A stretch of 64,000 nt of DNA, taken from contig CM031870.1 in NCBI GenBank assembly GCA_018697195.1, forward strand, positions 781-64,780. The letters are read 5' to 3'. Made by a program: the position numbers and the translations under genes. Below are positions 1 through 9,420 of the stretch, piece after piece (positions within the stretch are counted from its first letter, which is position 1; each line of letters begins with the position of its first letter). The notes under the pieces were generated by a model. It was not told where the DNA came from. It saw only the letters and a program-made list of their open reading frames with translations, and searched no databases. The stretch comes from Certhia americana. Its lineage: Eukaryota > Chordata > Aves > Passeriformes > Certhiidae.

Positions 1-118
1 TGCTTGTAAGGATGCAGGGATGCTTGTGAGGATGCAGGGATGCTTGTGAGGATGCAGGCATGCTCAGGGGATGCAGGCATGCTCAGGGGATGCAGGAATG
101 CTTGTAAGGATGCAGGGG
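1..118. repeat. Tandem repeat, about 20-bp unit, at the window edge
   Basis: About six imperfect copies of a unit like ATGCTTGTGAGGATGCAGGG run from the first base. The array may continue beyond the window. Confidence 0.8.
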
Positions 119-1214
119 TGCTCGGGGCCGCAGGGGAGCCGAGCAGAGCCTGGAGGGTGCCGTGGAGTGCAGGAATGCCCACGGGATGTCCTTGGTGTGG
201 GGCATTGCGGGGTGTGCCGGGTTTGCGGGGTGTGGGTGGTGCCCCACAGCACACAGGGATGGGTGGGGTGTGGAAAGGGTGCCTTGTGCCCGGGGGCTGC
301 TCCATGTGTGCTCCAGCACCCCGGGAGGGGATGGGATGGGACAGGGACCACTTCTGCCCAGGGATAAGGGAACAGCTCCCTCCTGCTGCCATGGGGCTGT
401 AGCCCCACAGGGCTCTGCAGCCTCCCCACTCACGAGTCCCTGGCTGTGGGGCTGCAGCCCCATGGCCTCTGGCGAGGGGCAGCTCATCCTGGGGAGGTGG
501 CACAGGCTGGCATCACGGGGTGGTCATGGCCAGGCTGGCCGTGGAATGCTCTGGAAGCACGTGAGCGTGTGCACGTGTGTGTGAGCGTGCACTCGAAGCG
601 TGCAGGGAACAGCATCGCTCCCCCATGGCTGCACTGCCAGGTGTGCCGGGGTGCAGGGCTTTGGAAAAATTGGGAGCCCCAGCGCGGGGCTGCGGGCAGC
701 CTGGGGGCACCCCAAACCCTCTCTGCCAGCCCATGGAATGCAGTGGCACCTGCCACCCCCAGGACACTCGGCTTCTGGTGGCTCTGCCACCTCCAGCCTC
801 AGGTTTGGGTCTGCTCTCTCCCATCCTCCTCTGCTCGGGGCTCTGCCAGGTAAGCAGGGAGCTGGGCTGGGTGCAGGGGGCTGGCAGCAAAACCCAGGTG
901 GGCAGGGTGGAGGCAGGGAGGGCCCCGAGGGCTCCGTTTCACTGCCGGTGAAGCACTGAGTCAGCCTGGCCGGTTCTTCCGAGCCTCCCGGGGCCCGTGA
1001 CTGTGCCATCCCCCACAAGATGTGACGTTAATAAATACAGCGGGTGCTCCTGGCGAGGGGCCGGGTTAGAGGGGTGGCATCCATCAGCTGAACCCTCGCT
1101 GCCCAGGGGTGTCCCTGGGCTCAGGGATGTGGCCTCTGGCTCTCCCCAGCACCCCTTGGGACTCCCCCGCTCCAGCCAGCGCCCATCCCGCCTGTCCTAG
1201 CCCTGGCCGTGCCA

Positions 1215-1375
1215 GGGAGCTCCTGGGAACCTGCCCTATTTAAATAAGATAACGTGCATTAAAAACACCGAATCCTGGCGAGCTGACAGCGTCTGTCTAA
1301 ATATTTATCCCTGTTCCGATCAGGCGCTGTGTTCCCATGACAGCGCCATTAGCACTTGGCATATTTATGGCCTTC
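1215..1375. promoter_or_regulatory. AT-rich island, candidate conserved non-coding element
   Basis: An abrupt AT-rich block in GC-rich surroundings, with ATTTAAATAAGATAACG, a GATAA site, ATATTTATCC, CCATTAGCA and ATATTTATGG. Its composition resembles vertebrate developmental enhancers. Function is inferred from composition only. Confidence 0.35.
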
Positions 1376-2284
1376 CTGGGTGCTGGGCTCCCCATGCTGC
1401 GTGCCCAGGGGCCGCTGACCCCTCTCCTGTGTCCCCTCTGTGCCTTGCTGTGCACCCAGTGGTGACCCCTGGGCTGGCAGCCATCTCCAGCCTGGCACAT
1501 CCCTGCTGGGCAGTGCTGGAGCTGCCAGGGATATCCCGAGCTGGGCACGGCAGGCTCTGGGTACCACATTTATCCCCCTCAGCACAGGAGCTGCAATGCC
1601 ACGAGGTGTCTTATCCATTCAGGGAACAATCTGCTCCCCAAAAACCGGCTCCTGCTCCTCCTCCTGCCCACGGGCACCGAGGGGTTGGGTCCCCGCTGGC
1701 CCCGGGCGATGGAGATGGAGCAGGGATGCTCCTGCACATCGCTGTCCTGGCCTTGCTGGGGCCTCGTGCTCTGGGGACAGCCCGTCCTGCTGCTCTGGGG
1801 GGCTGTCCCGGGCGCTGCAGCCCCTGCGTGTCGGCAGGGATTAGAGCTGTGTCTGGAAAAGAGCTCACTCGGAGCCGGAGGCGCGGGGCGGCTCAGCGCG
1901 GCTCCCCCCGGTGCCACCGCTCTGGCAACACAAACAAAACCCTGGCGATCAGCTGAGCCGCTTGGGCACCCGCAGCTGCCAAAATCTGCTTTTCGCTTCC
2001 CCAATCCGCCGGCGCTGAGTTTAACCCCGAGCTCGGGTGTGTTTGGGTGGCAGCTCACCAGGAGCGCTGGTGGCAGCAGTGCCGGCTGTGTCCCTCGGGG
2101 TCGGGGGGGCTGCGCTGCCCTGTCCGGGACGAACTGGACACGCCAGAACCGGACAAACAGGAGAAGGGCAGGAATGATGGCTGCGTGTGGCTCCCAGGAG
2201 GATCCGTGCTGCCTCTGGCACGGCCCCTGCGGGTGCCAAGGGGGGTCCGGGCTTCCTCCTCACACCACCAGTGCCCTGGCTGTA

Positions 2285-2338
2285 CCGGTGCCATCCCCGG
2301 TGCCATCCCCGGTGTCATCCCCGGTGCCATCCCGGGTG
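2285..2338. repeat. 13-bp tandem repeat
   Basis: Four near-identical copies of CCGGTGCCATCCC, one carrying T for C. Simple minisatellite with no coding role evident. Confidence 0.85.
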
Positions 2339-2806
2339 CTGGCGTGTGTCTGAGTGGCTCCAAATCCCCTCTTCCCTCCCCGCAGGGATGCACCGTGCCC
2401 ACCCCGTGATGCCACCCCATCCAGCTGCCCTGTGACACGGCCCCTGGCTCGGGGGTGACCCGTCAGCCGGACGGGAGCCCCGGTGGGGACCTGCTGTGCC
2501 GCCACCGCCCTGTTTGCTCGGCACCGGCCTCACCCGTGCAGGCAGAGGGAGAGGCGGAGCTGGCCGCTGGCCCCACGCTGGGGCACACGAGGTAGGAGGG
2601 ACACGGGGCATTGTCGCGCACGTCCCTGATGGGCACCAGGCTGGTCAGAGGGGCTGCCCACATGTCACCTTTCTCTGAGTCCCGTGCTGCCCTGGGCAGG
2701 GGAGCGGGGCACGGTACGTGGGGTTGGGTGGGCTCACCTGTGCTCGGGGTCACTCTGACCATGGATGGAGTACCAGACCCCGTGTGTGTCCCCAGAGATC
2801 CCGGAG

Positions 2807-5800
2807 ATGGCTTTCCAGCGGAGCCACCGGCTGAACCTGCTGCGCCTCGTCGTGCTGCTCCTCGTTGCCTTGGCTGGCATCAAGTTCCTCTTCCGTGACA
2901 GGTGAGGTGACAGCAGGACCCCAGTGGCAACCCCTAGGCTGTGCTTGTGTGGTGCCTGGTGTTGGGGGCAGCTGGTGCCCCCTCAGACACCCCCATCCCT
3001 GCTCCACTCCCTGCAGCTTCACCCTGGAGCTGCACAAGCACGTCAGCAAGGACAGCGGGTTCTGGAGGGACACAGGTGACATCGTCCAGGACATCATCCC
3101 TCAGAGCCAGGTTCTGGAGGTGCCTGCAGCAAAGATAATGGCCCTGAAGCAAAAGCAGCAGGTTCCCAGGGATGTCAGTGCCACTGAGATGAGGCTGGTC
3201 CACCTGGACCTCAAGGGAGCTGCACCCAGAGTCTCCTACCTGGAACAGGTGAGGATGCCCAGGCACAGGGAGGAAGGGCCAAGGAGGGGATGCGCTGGGC
3301 TGTGCCATCCCCCTGCTGAGCCCACCCTGCCCACTCTGCAGGTGTTCCCCCTCCTGTCCCAGCTGGGAGCCAACGGTGTTCTCATCGAGTACGAGGACAT
3401 GTTCCCCTTCAAGGGGGAGCTGGAAATCCTCAGGTCCCCGTTCGCTTACAGGTGAGCAGGGCTCACACAGCTGTGTGCCCAGCTGGCTGTGGGGCTTGCA
3501 GCACACGCAGGTCCCGCTGTGCCAGGGGCTGGGTGTGACCCACCTGGCCCTGTGCCCACAACAACCACGGTCAGAGGGCCAGGCTGTGCTGCTGGGCAGA
3601 CCTGTTGCCTGCCCTCACAGGACAATATTTGTACCCCTCAGTAAAGTGCACACAGGTGTGGGGCAACCAGGGCCATGTGGGCAGGGTGCTAGAGGAGAGG
3701 GAGGAGGGGGAAGTGCCCTCACGCTCTGCCCTCTGCCCTGGCATCCCCTGCTGAGCCTGTCCCTGCCCTCCCAGCGAGGAGGACATCGAGCGGATCCAGC
3801 AGCTGGCGGAGCAGCACAAGCTGGAGGTGGTTCCCCTGGTGCAGACCTTTGGCCATGTGGAGGTAGAGGCTCCCAGTCCTGCTCCCCATCCCAGATCACA
3901 GGGGTTCCCCCTGAACACCTCCCTGATGGTTTCTGCCTGCAGTTCATCCTCAAGCACGAGAAGTACCAGCACCTGCGGGAGGTCGAGCGCTTCCCCAACA
4001 GCTTCAACCCCCACGTCCCTGACACCCTGGCCCTGCTCAAGAGCATCCTGTCACAGGTGATTGAGAAGCACCGACGCTCCACCTGGATCCACATCGGCGC
4101 AGATGAGGTGGGCAGGGGCTGTGCAGGGACCCCAGCCCTCACCCCAGGCACTGGGGGTGCTCCCAGGGCTGCTGAGCATCTCCCTTCCCCCAAGTCCAGG
4201 TTTTCCATCTCGGGGAGGGGATGGACTCCAAGAACTGGATGAGCCACAACAAGGGTGACGTGGGAACCATGTACCTGAAGCACATCAAGGAGGTTCTGGG
4301 CTTCCTCACGGCGCAGTACTGGGGGCTGAGAGTGCTCATGTGGGACGACATGCTGAGGAAGATCACCGTGGGAGCCCTGCGGGGTGAGGTGACAGGGACA
4401 GCAGCGGTGGCACTTGTGCCAGGCTCCTCAGCAGCACCCGCTCTGTGCCCACCCTGGCAGGCGTTGTGCCCAGTGCCAGCAGGAGCCCTGTGGGAATGTG
4501 GGCCTCAGGGAAGCATGAGGAGCCCGAGGCTCTCTCTCCTGCTGCTGGCACCAACGTCCCCTCGCTGCTGTCCCTGCAGAGTCCGGGATTGCGAAGCACG
4601 TCTCACCCGTGGTGTGGTTCTACGCACCCGACTTCGAGGCTGAGCAGATCGGTAAGGTGACGTGCCAGGCTCCTGGGGGTGGTGGGGGGATCCCCCCTGA
4701 GCCCCCCGCAGCCTCCTGGGGACGGTGGCACTGGTGGCTCGTGCCTGTCCCGCTGCAGTGCCGTTCCTCACCAAGTACGTGGAGAGCGGTTTCGAGGCGG
4801 TTTGGTTCGCCAGCGCCTTCAAGGGCACCACGGGGCCGGCGCAGGCCTGGACCCCGCTGAGCTACCACCTGAAAAACCACCTGAGCTGGCTGAAGGTGAT
4901 GCAGGCCGTGCCACGGCTGGCCCCGCTGCGCTTGCAGGGCGTCGTGCTCACAGGCTGGCAGAGGTGAGGGGTGGTGGGACCCCCGACCTGCCCTCCTGGT
5001 GCCCACAGAGCTGTGCTGGCACAGTGCAGAGGTGGTGGCTGTCCCTGTCCCGCAGGTACGATCACTACTCGGTGCTCTGTGAGCTGCTGCCTGTCAGCAT
5101 CCCCTCGTTGGCCATCTGCCTGCAGACCCTGGTGAATGGTGAGGCCCCCAGACCTGTGGCTCATCCCCACCTCCCACTGCCTGCTGGGCAGGGTTCTGGG
5201 GGAATGTGGGAGGCAGAGCTTCGGCTTACTCTGCTTTGGGGATGTGCTGAAGCTGGGGTGAGCCTGATTGTGAGGTGTCCCAAACTCTTCTGTCCCATTC
5301 CTTGCCCTCCCAGGGGGCTTCACAGAAGAGGCAAAGAGGAAGGTCCTGGATGTGCTGGGCTTGGAGAGTGTGCAGCTGGAACAGAGCACCTGGTGCGTGG
5401 CATGTGGTTGGGGTGGTTGCATCAGAAGGGATGCACTGGAGGGAAGCAGGGGCTTGGTCACCCAAATGTCCCAGACCCGACAGGGTGCTGGGGTTCACCC
5501 AGCCCAGTGCACCCCACGTGCTGAGCCCCTCACCTTCCCCTCCCTTTCCCCAGCGAGGGCAGGGGAGCCTTCCCTGGTGTGGAGATCTACCACATGGTGG
5601 AGCAGGTTAATGGCCACCTGAAGGAGAGCATCCTTAAGGCTCTGGAGGAGGAGAGGTAACAGTGGGACTGGTGCCCCAGGCCATGTTTTTCCGTGGGAGG
5701 GGACTGCACAGCTCCCCATCCCTGGTGGCCCCTGTGCCCCCAAGTCCCTCGTGCCTCTCCAGTGCCATCAAGGGCTGGTTCAGCCCCTACCACCGGAAGC

Positions 5801-6146
5801 ACCAGTTTGGGAACCCTCGCAACATGGAGAGCTTTGGCAGCAAGGTGCTGAAGTACGTGGTGCTGGGGTCCGGGAGGATCCTGTGTGGGGCTGGGAGAGG
5901 CCCCAGGCTCGACCCTGGGATCCCTGGCAGGATGGAGCTGGACCCCTGTCACCTCCCTCCAGGCTCCATGAGGACTGGGAGAGCTTTGTCCGTGACCTGC
6001 GTGCCCAGCTGGAGAGGATCTACTTCCCTGACACAGTGGAGGAGTGGATGGAGGAGAACGTCAACCCTTACCTGGACCAGCTGCGGGACCTGGTGCGGGA
6101 CTACCGGGCCATCATCCGCCTCAACGGCCGGCCCAAGGCCACGTAG
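2807..6146 (+). CDS. HEXD-like: Hexosaminidase D-like glycosidase (GH20), membrane-anchored, 13 coding exons, 562 aa
   Basis: Coding exons: 2807-2901, 3017-3248, 3342-3451, 3775-3862, 3943-4107, 4200-4383, 4580-4651, 4759-4963, 5056-5138, 5314-5392, 5554-5655, 5763-5852, 5963-6146. All junctions are GT-AG, phases agree, and the total is 563 codons with TAG. The ATG follows a splice acceptor at 2794-2795, so a non-coding upstream exon is likely. Residues about 10-30 are a hydrophobic segment after a basic N-terminus, which suggests a type II membrane anchor. Homology to human HEXD starts at Met90 ([10 protein letters not shown]) and runs almost to the end. Visible motifs are [18 protein letters not shown], the GH20 catalytic pair in HIGADE (D229/E230), WDD at 278-280, and [18 protein letters not shown]. 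The family removes terminal beta-N-acetylhexosamine residues. Human HEXD lies on 17q and lacks the roughly 80-residue N-terminal extension, so this is more likely a paralogue than the HEXD orthologue. Golgi or ER location is inferred from the anchor. Confidence 0.9.
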
Positions 6147-6271
6147 GGGCCCCCTGGCCCCCACTGCCCCCCTGCCTGGGCTTCAGGGGCCACCGTGGCG
6201 TGGCTGTTTGCTGGTGACGGCGCTGCTGCCGCCCTTTGCACTGTACAGAGCCCCTGCACTCCTCCCTGCAC

Positions 6272-6277
6272 AATAAA
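6272..6277 (+). terminator. Poly(A) signal of the hexosaminidase D-like gene
   Basis: A canonical AATAAA lies 126 bases after the stop codon. The transcript probably ends near 6295, so the 3'UTR is very short (about 150 bases). Confidence 0.8.
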
Positions 6278-6299
6278 GTATTTTCGTAGACACTGCTGC

Positions 6300-8270
6300 T
6301 TGCTGGGGGGGCCACGGCTCTGCCCCCACCTGTACAGAGGAGCCCGGGCTGGTGTGGAGGGTTGGGGTCTATCCTGTGACAGCTCCTAGGCCCCTGCTCA
6401 GGCTCTGATGGAGCCAGAGGGGTTGGCAGCCACAGGGCAGTGTGACAGAGCTCATGGGGACACCTGTGTGCCTTGTGCTGGCCTTGAGGGTGGCCGTGCC
6501 CTCCCTGGACAGGGTCCAGCTTGTTGCTGCTGCATGCTGCATGTCCCAGGCAAGGGCTGGCACTTGGGATGGAGCAGGGACAGAGGGACGTGCAGGGGCC
6601 CTGCCAGGCCCCCACCAGCACCCGCTCCCCAAGCCTGCATCTGCTTTCAGTCCCTGTGAATCCCTGGTTGCTGGGAGGGGTGTGAGCACAGTGCTGGCTT
6701 CTTCAGCCTCCAAACTCTGCCTTCATCTCTTCCTTACTCTCTGTTATTCCAGCACCCAGGCCCCATGTGCTCTCCGTGTGCCCCCCGGGTCCCAGCAGAG
6801 GCTCTGCTGTGTTCCTTTCCCATCGGAAAGGCAGCAATGCTGGGCGGGATGCACGGGGATCTCTGCGTGGGATGAGCCCTCCTGCTGCTGGTGCTGTCTC
6901 CAGTTCCCACAGTCAGCTTTCCACATGCCTGTTGCCCACAGTGCCCACCCGAACCCCCCTGAGCCCCAGGCTCTGCCCGTTCTGGGCACTGGTTTGACTC
7001 GGCGTGTGCAGGGCAGGAACGGGGACATTTCACTGCATATTCTTCTGCTCTGCAACGACCAACCCGACTTGGCAAGAGCCCGAGGGAGCCGCAGGAACGC
7101 CAGGCTGGAGCTCCTCCCGCAAAACCCGGCTCGGGCTGGGAGGAGGGACAGCATCGGTGAGCCCCACCGGCCCCACACCGTGACCCTGCTGCCCCGTGTC
7201 GTGCCCCGGTCACAGAGGTGCCGGTGCCCGGCGAGGCCATGGGGACAGGAGCTGCCCAGTGCCGTGTCTGTGCTGGGTGACCGGGTGTGGGGGCCCAGCA
7301 GGAGGGAGCCGTGGGGCACAAAGAGACCTTTGTTGAGGCGTTTCGTGTGTTATCAGGTGGTGGCAGATGTGAAGGAAGCCCCCGACCCATGCGGAGCCCC
7401 AGCCCCCAGCCCCGGGAGCCCGGCGGCGGCTCAGGGCCCCGTGCAGAGCCCGGCTGCGGGATTAGAGGGCAGATTAGACGGCGTTCCGTGCTGGCAACCC
7501 AAATGTCCTGGATTGGAAAGTGGGGGTGGGGAGAGGAGACCGACCCCGCCATCCCTGAGGGGGGGGGTCAGCCGGGAGATGGGGTCTGGGCGGGAGCTGG
7601 GGGATGCGCAGGGGACCCCCGGGCTCCAGATCGGGGGGCACGGTGCGGGCAGGGGGCACCGGGGGACAGCTGTGTCCCCTCCTCCATCTTCCCGTCTGCT
7701 TCGGGTGCTCACACGGGGCTGCAGCTCCCGGTCCCCGCACACTGCACCCACCTGTGACCAGCGCTGTGGTGGCCAGTTGGCTACCAACCTTCTGACCCCA
7801 TGTGCCCCAACGCCGCTCGGCTGGAGCCGGGACTCCACGAGGCATTTAGCTAGGAGCTTGTGAGGGAGGGCAGAAATTTGGGCTGATGTCGTGCGAGTGG
7901 TGTCCGTGCTCTGCCCTGATGGCACCGCGGGGACATTAACGCCTTGTCCATCTCTGGCCCCATTTCCTATCGGGTTCCTCCGCTTCCTCAGCCCTCGGCA
8001 CAGCCGGGAACCCTCCGCAACTGGAACGTCTGGGTCATTTCAGCCTTAAAAATGAAAGGGACGAATGTCACCGGCCATTGTGCCCAAAAAAAAAGTGGAA
8101 AATGACGCGGTAATGAGCGTTTTATTTACAGACATTGCAAGGCTGCTCCTGCCCGGTTTCCGTCATGGGCACCGCAGGCTGCTGCGATGGCCAGGCGGGA
8201 CGGGGAGCGGCCAAGGGCACCGGGCTGGGGAGCACGGGGTGCCCTGGGAGGGGATCTGCTGGATCCCCCC
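6300..8270. other. Intergenic region between the hexosaminidase D-like gene and CASKIN1
   Basis: GC-rich with no recognisable exon. Open frames of up to 473 codons cross it in several frames but have low-complexity composition and match nothing I know. The last 250 bases include an AT-richer, element-like block at 8028-8165 just upstream of the CASKIN1 CpG island. Confidence 0.6.
8028..8165. promoter_or_regulatory. Candidate proximal regulatory element upstream of CASKIN1
   Basis: A non-GC-rich block about 600-730 bases before the CASKIN1 ATG, with CCTTAAAAATGAAAGGGACG, an A-run, AAAATGACGCGGTAATGAGCG and TTTTATTTACAGACATTGC. Its contrast with the flanks and the position next to the CpG island suggest a promoter-proximal conserved element. 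No experiment or alignment is available here. Confidence 0.35.
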
Positions 8271-9420
8271 GGGATCATCCCCGAGGAGGAAGAGGCCCCG
8301 AGTTCCCCCCGTCCCCTCCGGCCGCTGAGACCCGCCAGCTCGTTACACGCCACGGCTGCGCGGCGGCTCCCACCGGGGCGTCCCCCGGGCCCGGCACCGG
8401 GGAGGGGGATCCCCGCGCTCCGCCCGCAGCACCGGGCGGCCCCCGCCCTCTCCTCCTCCTCCTCCTCCTCCTTCTGCTCGTCCTCCTCCTCCTCTTCCTC
8501 CTCCTCTCCCTCGCTGCCCCCCGCGCTCCCGGTGCGGCCCCCCCGCCCCGCCGCGCCCCGCCCCGGGCGCCCGCCGCCGCCGCCGCAGCCCCGCCCCGCA
8601 TCCGAGCGGTGCGGGCTGGGGGGGGGGCTGCAACGTGCCAGCCGAGCTGCGCCGAGCGCGCCGAGCCGCCCCCCGCCGCCCCCCGCCCCCGCGCTGCCGC
8701 GACGCGGAGGGGATGCTCGGGCCGGGCCCGACAGGGCAGCCCCCGGCGCGGGCGTCAAGCCATGGGCAAGGACCAGGAGCTGGGCGCAGGCGGTGAAGCG
8801 GGAGGACATCGCTGGACCGGCAGAAGCTGCTGCAGAGGCCCAAGCCCGGCAAAGCCAGTGAGTGCGGTGGCGGCGGCGGCGGGGCCGGCCGGGGGGCGGC
8901 GGGGTGGGGGGACACACCGAGGGGGGGGCACACATGGGCACCGGCGTCGCAGCAGCGGGCGCGGCGGTTCGGGGCCGCAGCCTAACGCTGCTCTCGGGGC
9001 CCGGCCGCGATGCCGCCCTGGCCGCCCCGGAGCATCCCCGGCCCTTCCCCGGCTGCGGTTCGTCGCAGGCGGGTGGGGACCGTAGACGTGCTGAGGACCC
9101 CCGGTGGCGCCCCGGGAGGGGCGGGGGGCGCTGCCCGGGATGGGTCTGAGCATTCCGGCGGAGCTCGGAGCATCCCCGGGCGCTGCGCGGGTGCGGAGCG
9201 CTGCAAAGGATCTCCTCGCCGGTCCCGGGGCATCCCCGCCGCGGTCGGGCTCCGGCCGGGCTGCCCTTGCCCTGTACCCGGGAGCAACTCCTGATCCCCC
9301 GGGAGCCGGGCCCGGTTCTCCCGGGGGTTTGGGCAGGGTTTGCGGCCGGGCAGCGCCGGGCTCATCTGCGTGTGCGTGCGGGGAGTGTGCCCGGCCCGCG
9401 CGGGTGAGCACCGGGGCTCG
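8270..9420 (+). promoter_or_regulatory. CASKIN1: CpG island over the CASKIN1 promoter and first coding exon
   Basis: Dense CpG and extreme GC content with a long CT-rich (TCC)n tract at about 8451-8517. The island spans the coding start at 8762, which sits in a strong context (GCCATGG). This is the only obvious CpG island promoter in the window. The exact transcription start is not visible. Confidence 0.75.
8762..8857 (+). other. CASKIN1: CASKIN1 coding exon 1 with two apparent +1 frameshifts
   Basis: The exon begins MGKDQEL in one frame, continues [10 protein letters not shown] in the next and ends [12 protein letters not shown] in the third. Together these match the conserved Caskin1 N-terminus. 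Each shift looks like one extra base: GGCG where a GTG-like codon is expected (near 8783), and CCGG where a GCG-like codon is expected (near 8818). The donor GTGAGT at 8858 is intact. The exon is 96 bases long where 94 would join exon 2 in phase. Most likely assembly or read errors in very GC-rich DNA, but a real lesion cannot be excluded. Confidence 0.8.

Larger units (their letters stand above)
119..2795. other. Non-coding region upstream of the hexosaminidase D-like gene
   Basis: GC-rich DNA with many short overlapping open frames but no exon I can match to a protein. It holds an AT-rich island at about 1215-1375 and a 13-bp repeat at 2285-2338. It should contain the gene's promoter and at least one 5'UTR exon, because the first coding exon starts after an acceptor at 2794-2795. 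I cannot place the transcription start. Confidence 0.6.

Noticed and set aside
6442..7863. A 473-codon plus-strand open frame between the hexosaminidase gene and CASKIN1
   Set aside because: Low-complexity composition typical of GC-rich avian intergenic DNA, with overlapping open frames on both strands and no recognisable domain.
8762..8857. CASKIN1 as a pseudogene because of the exon 1 frameshifts
   Set aside because: The remaining 20 exons are intact with correct phases and splice sites over 27 kb, so an assembly error or alternative start is much more likely than loss of the gene.
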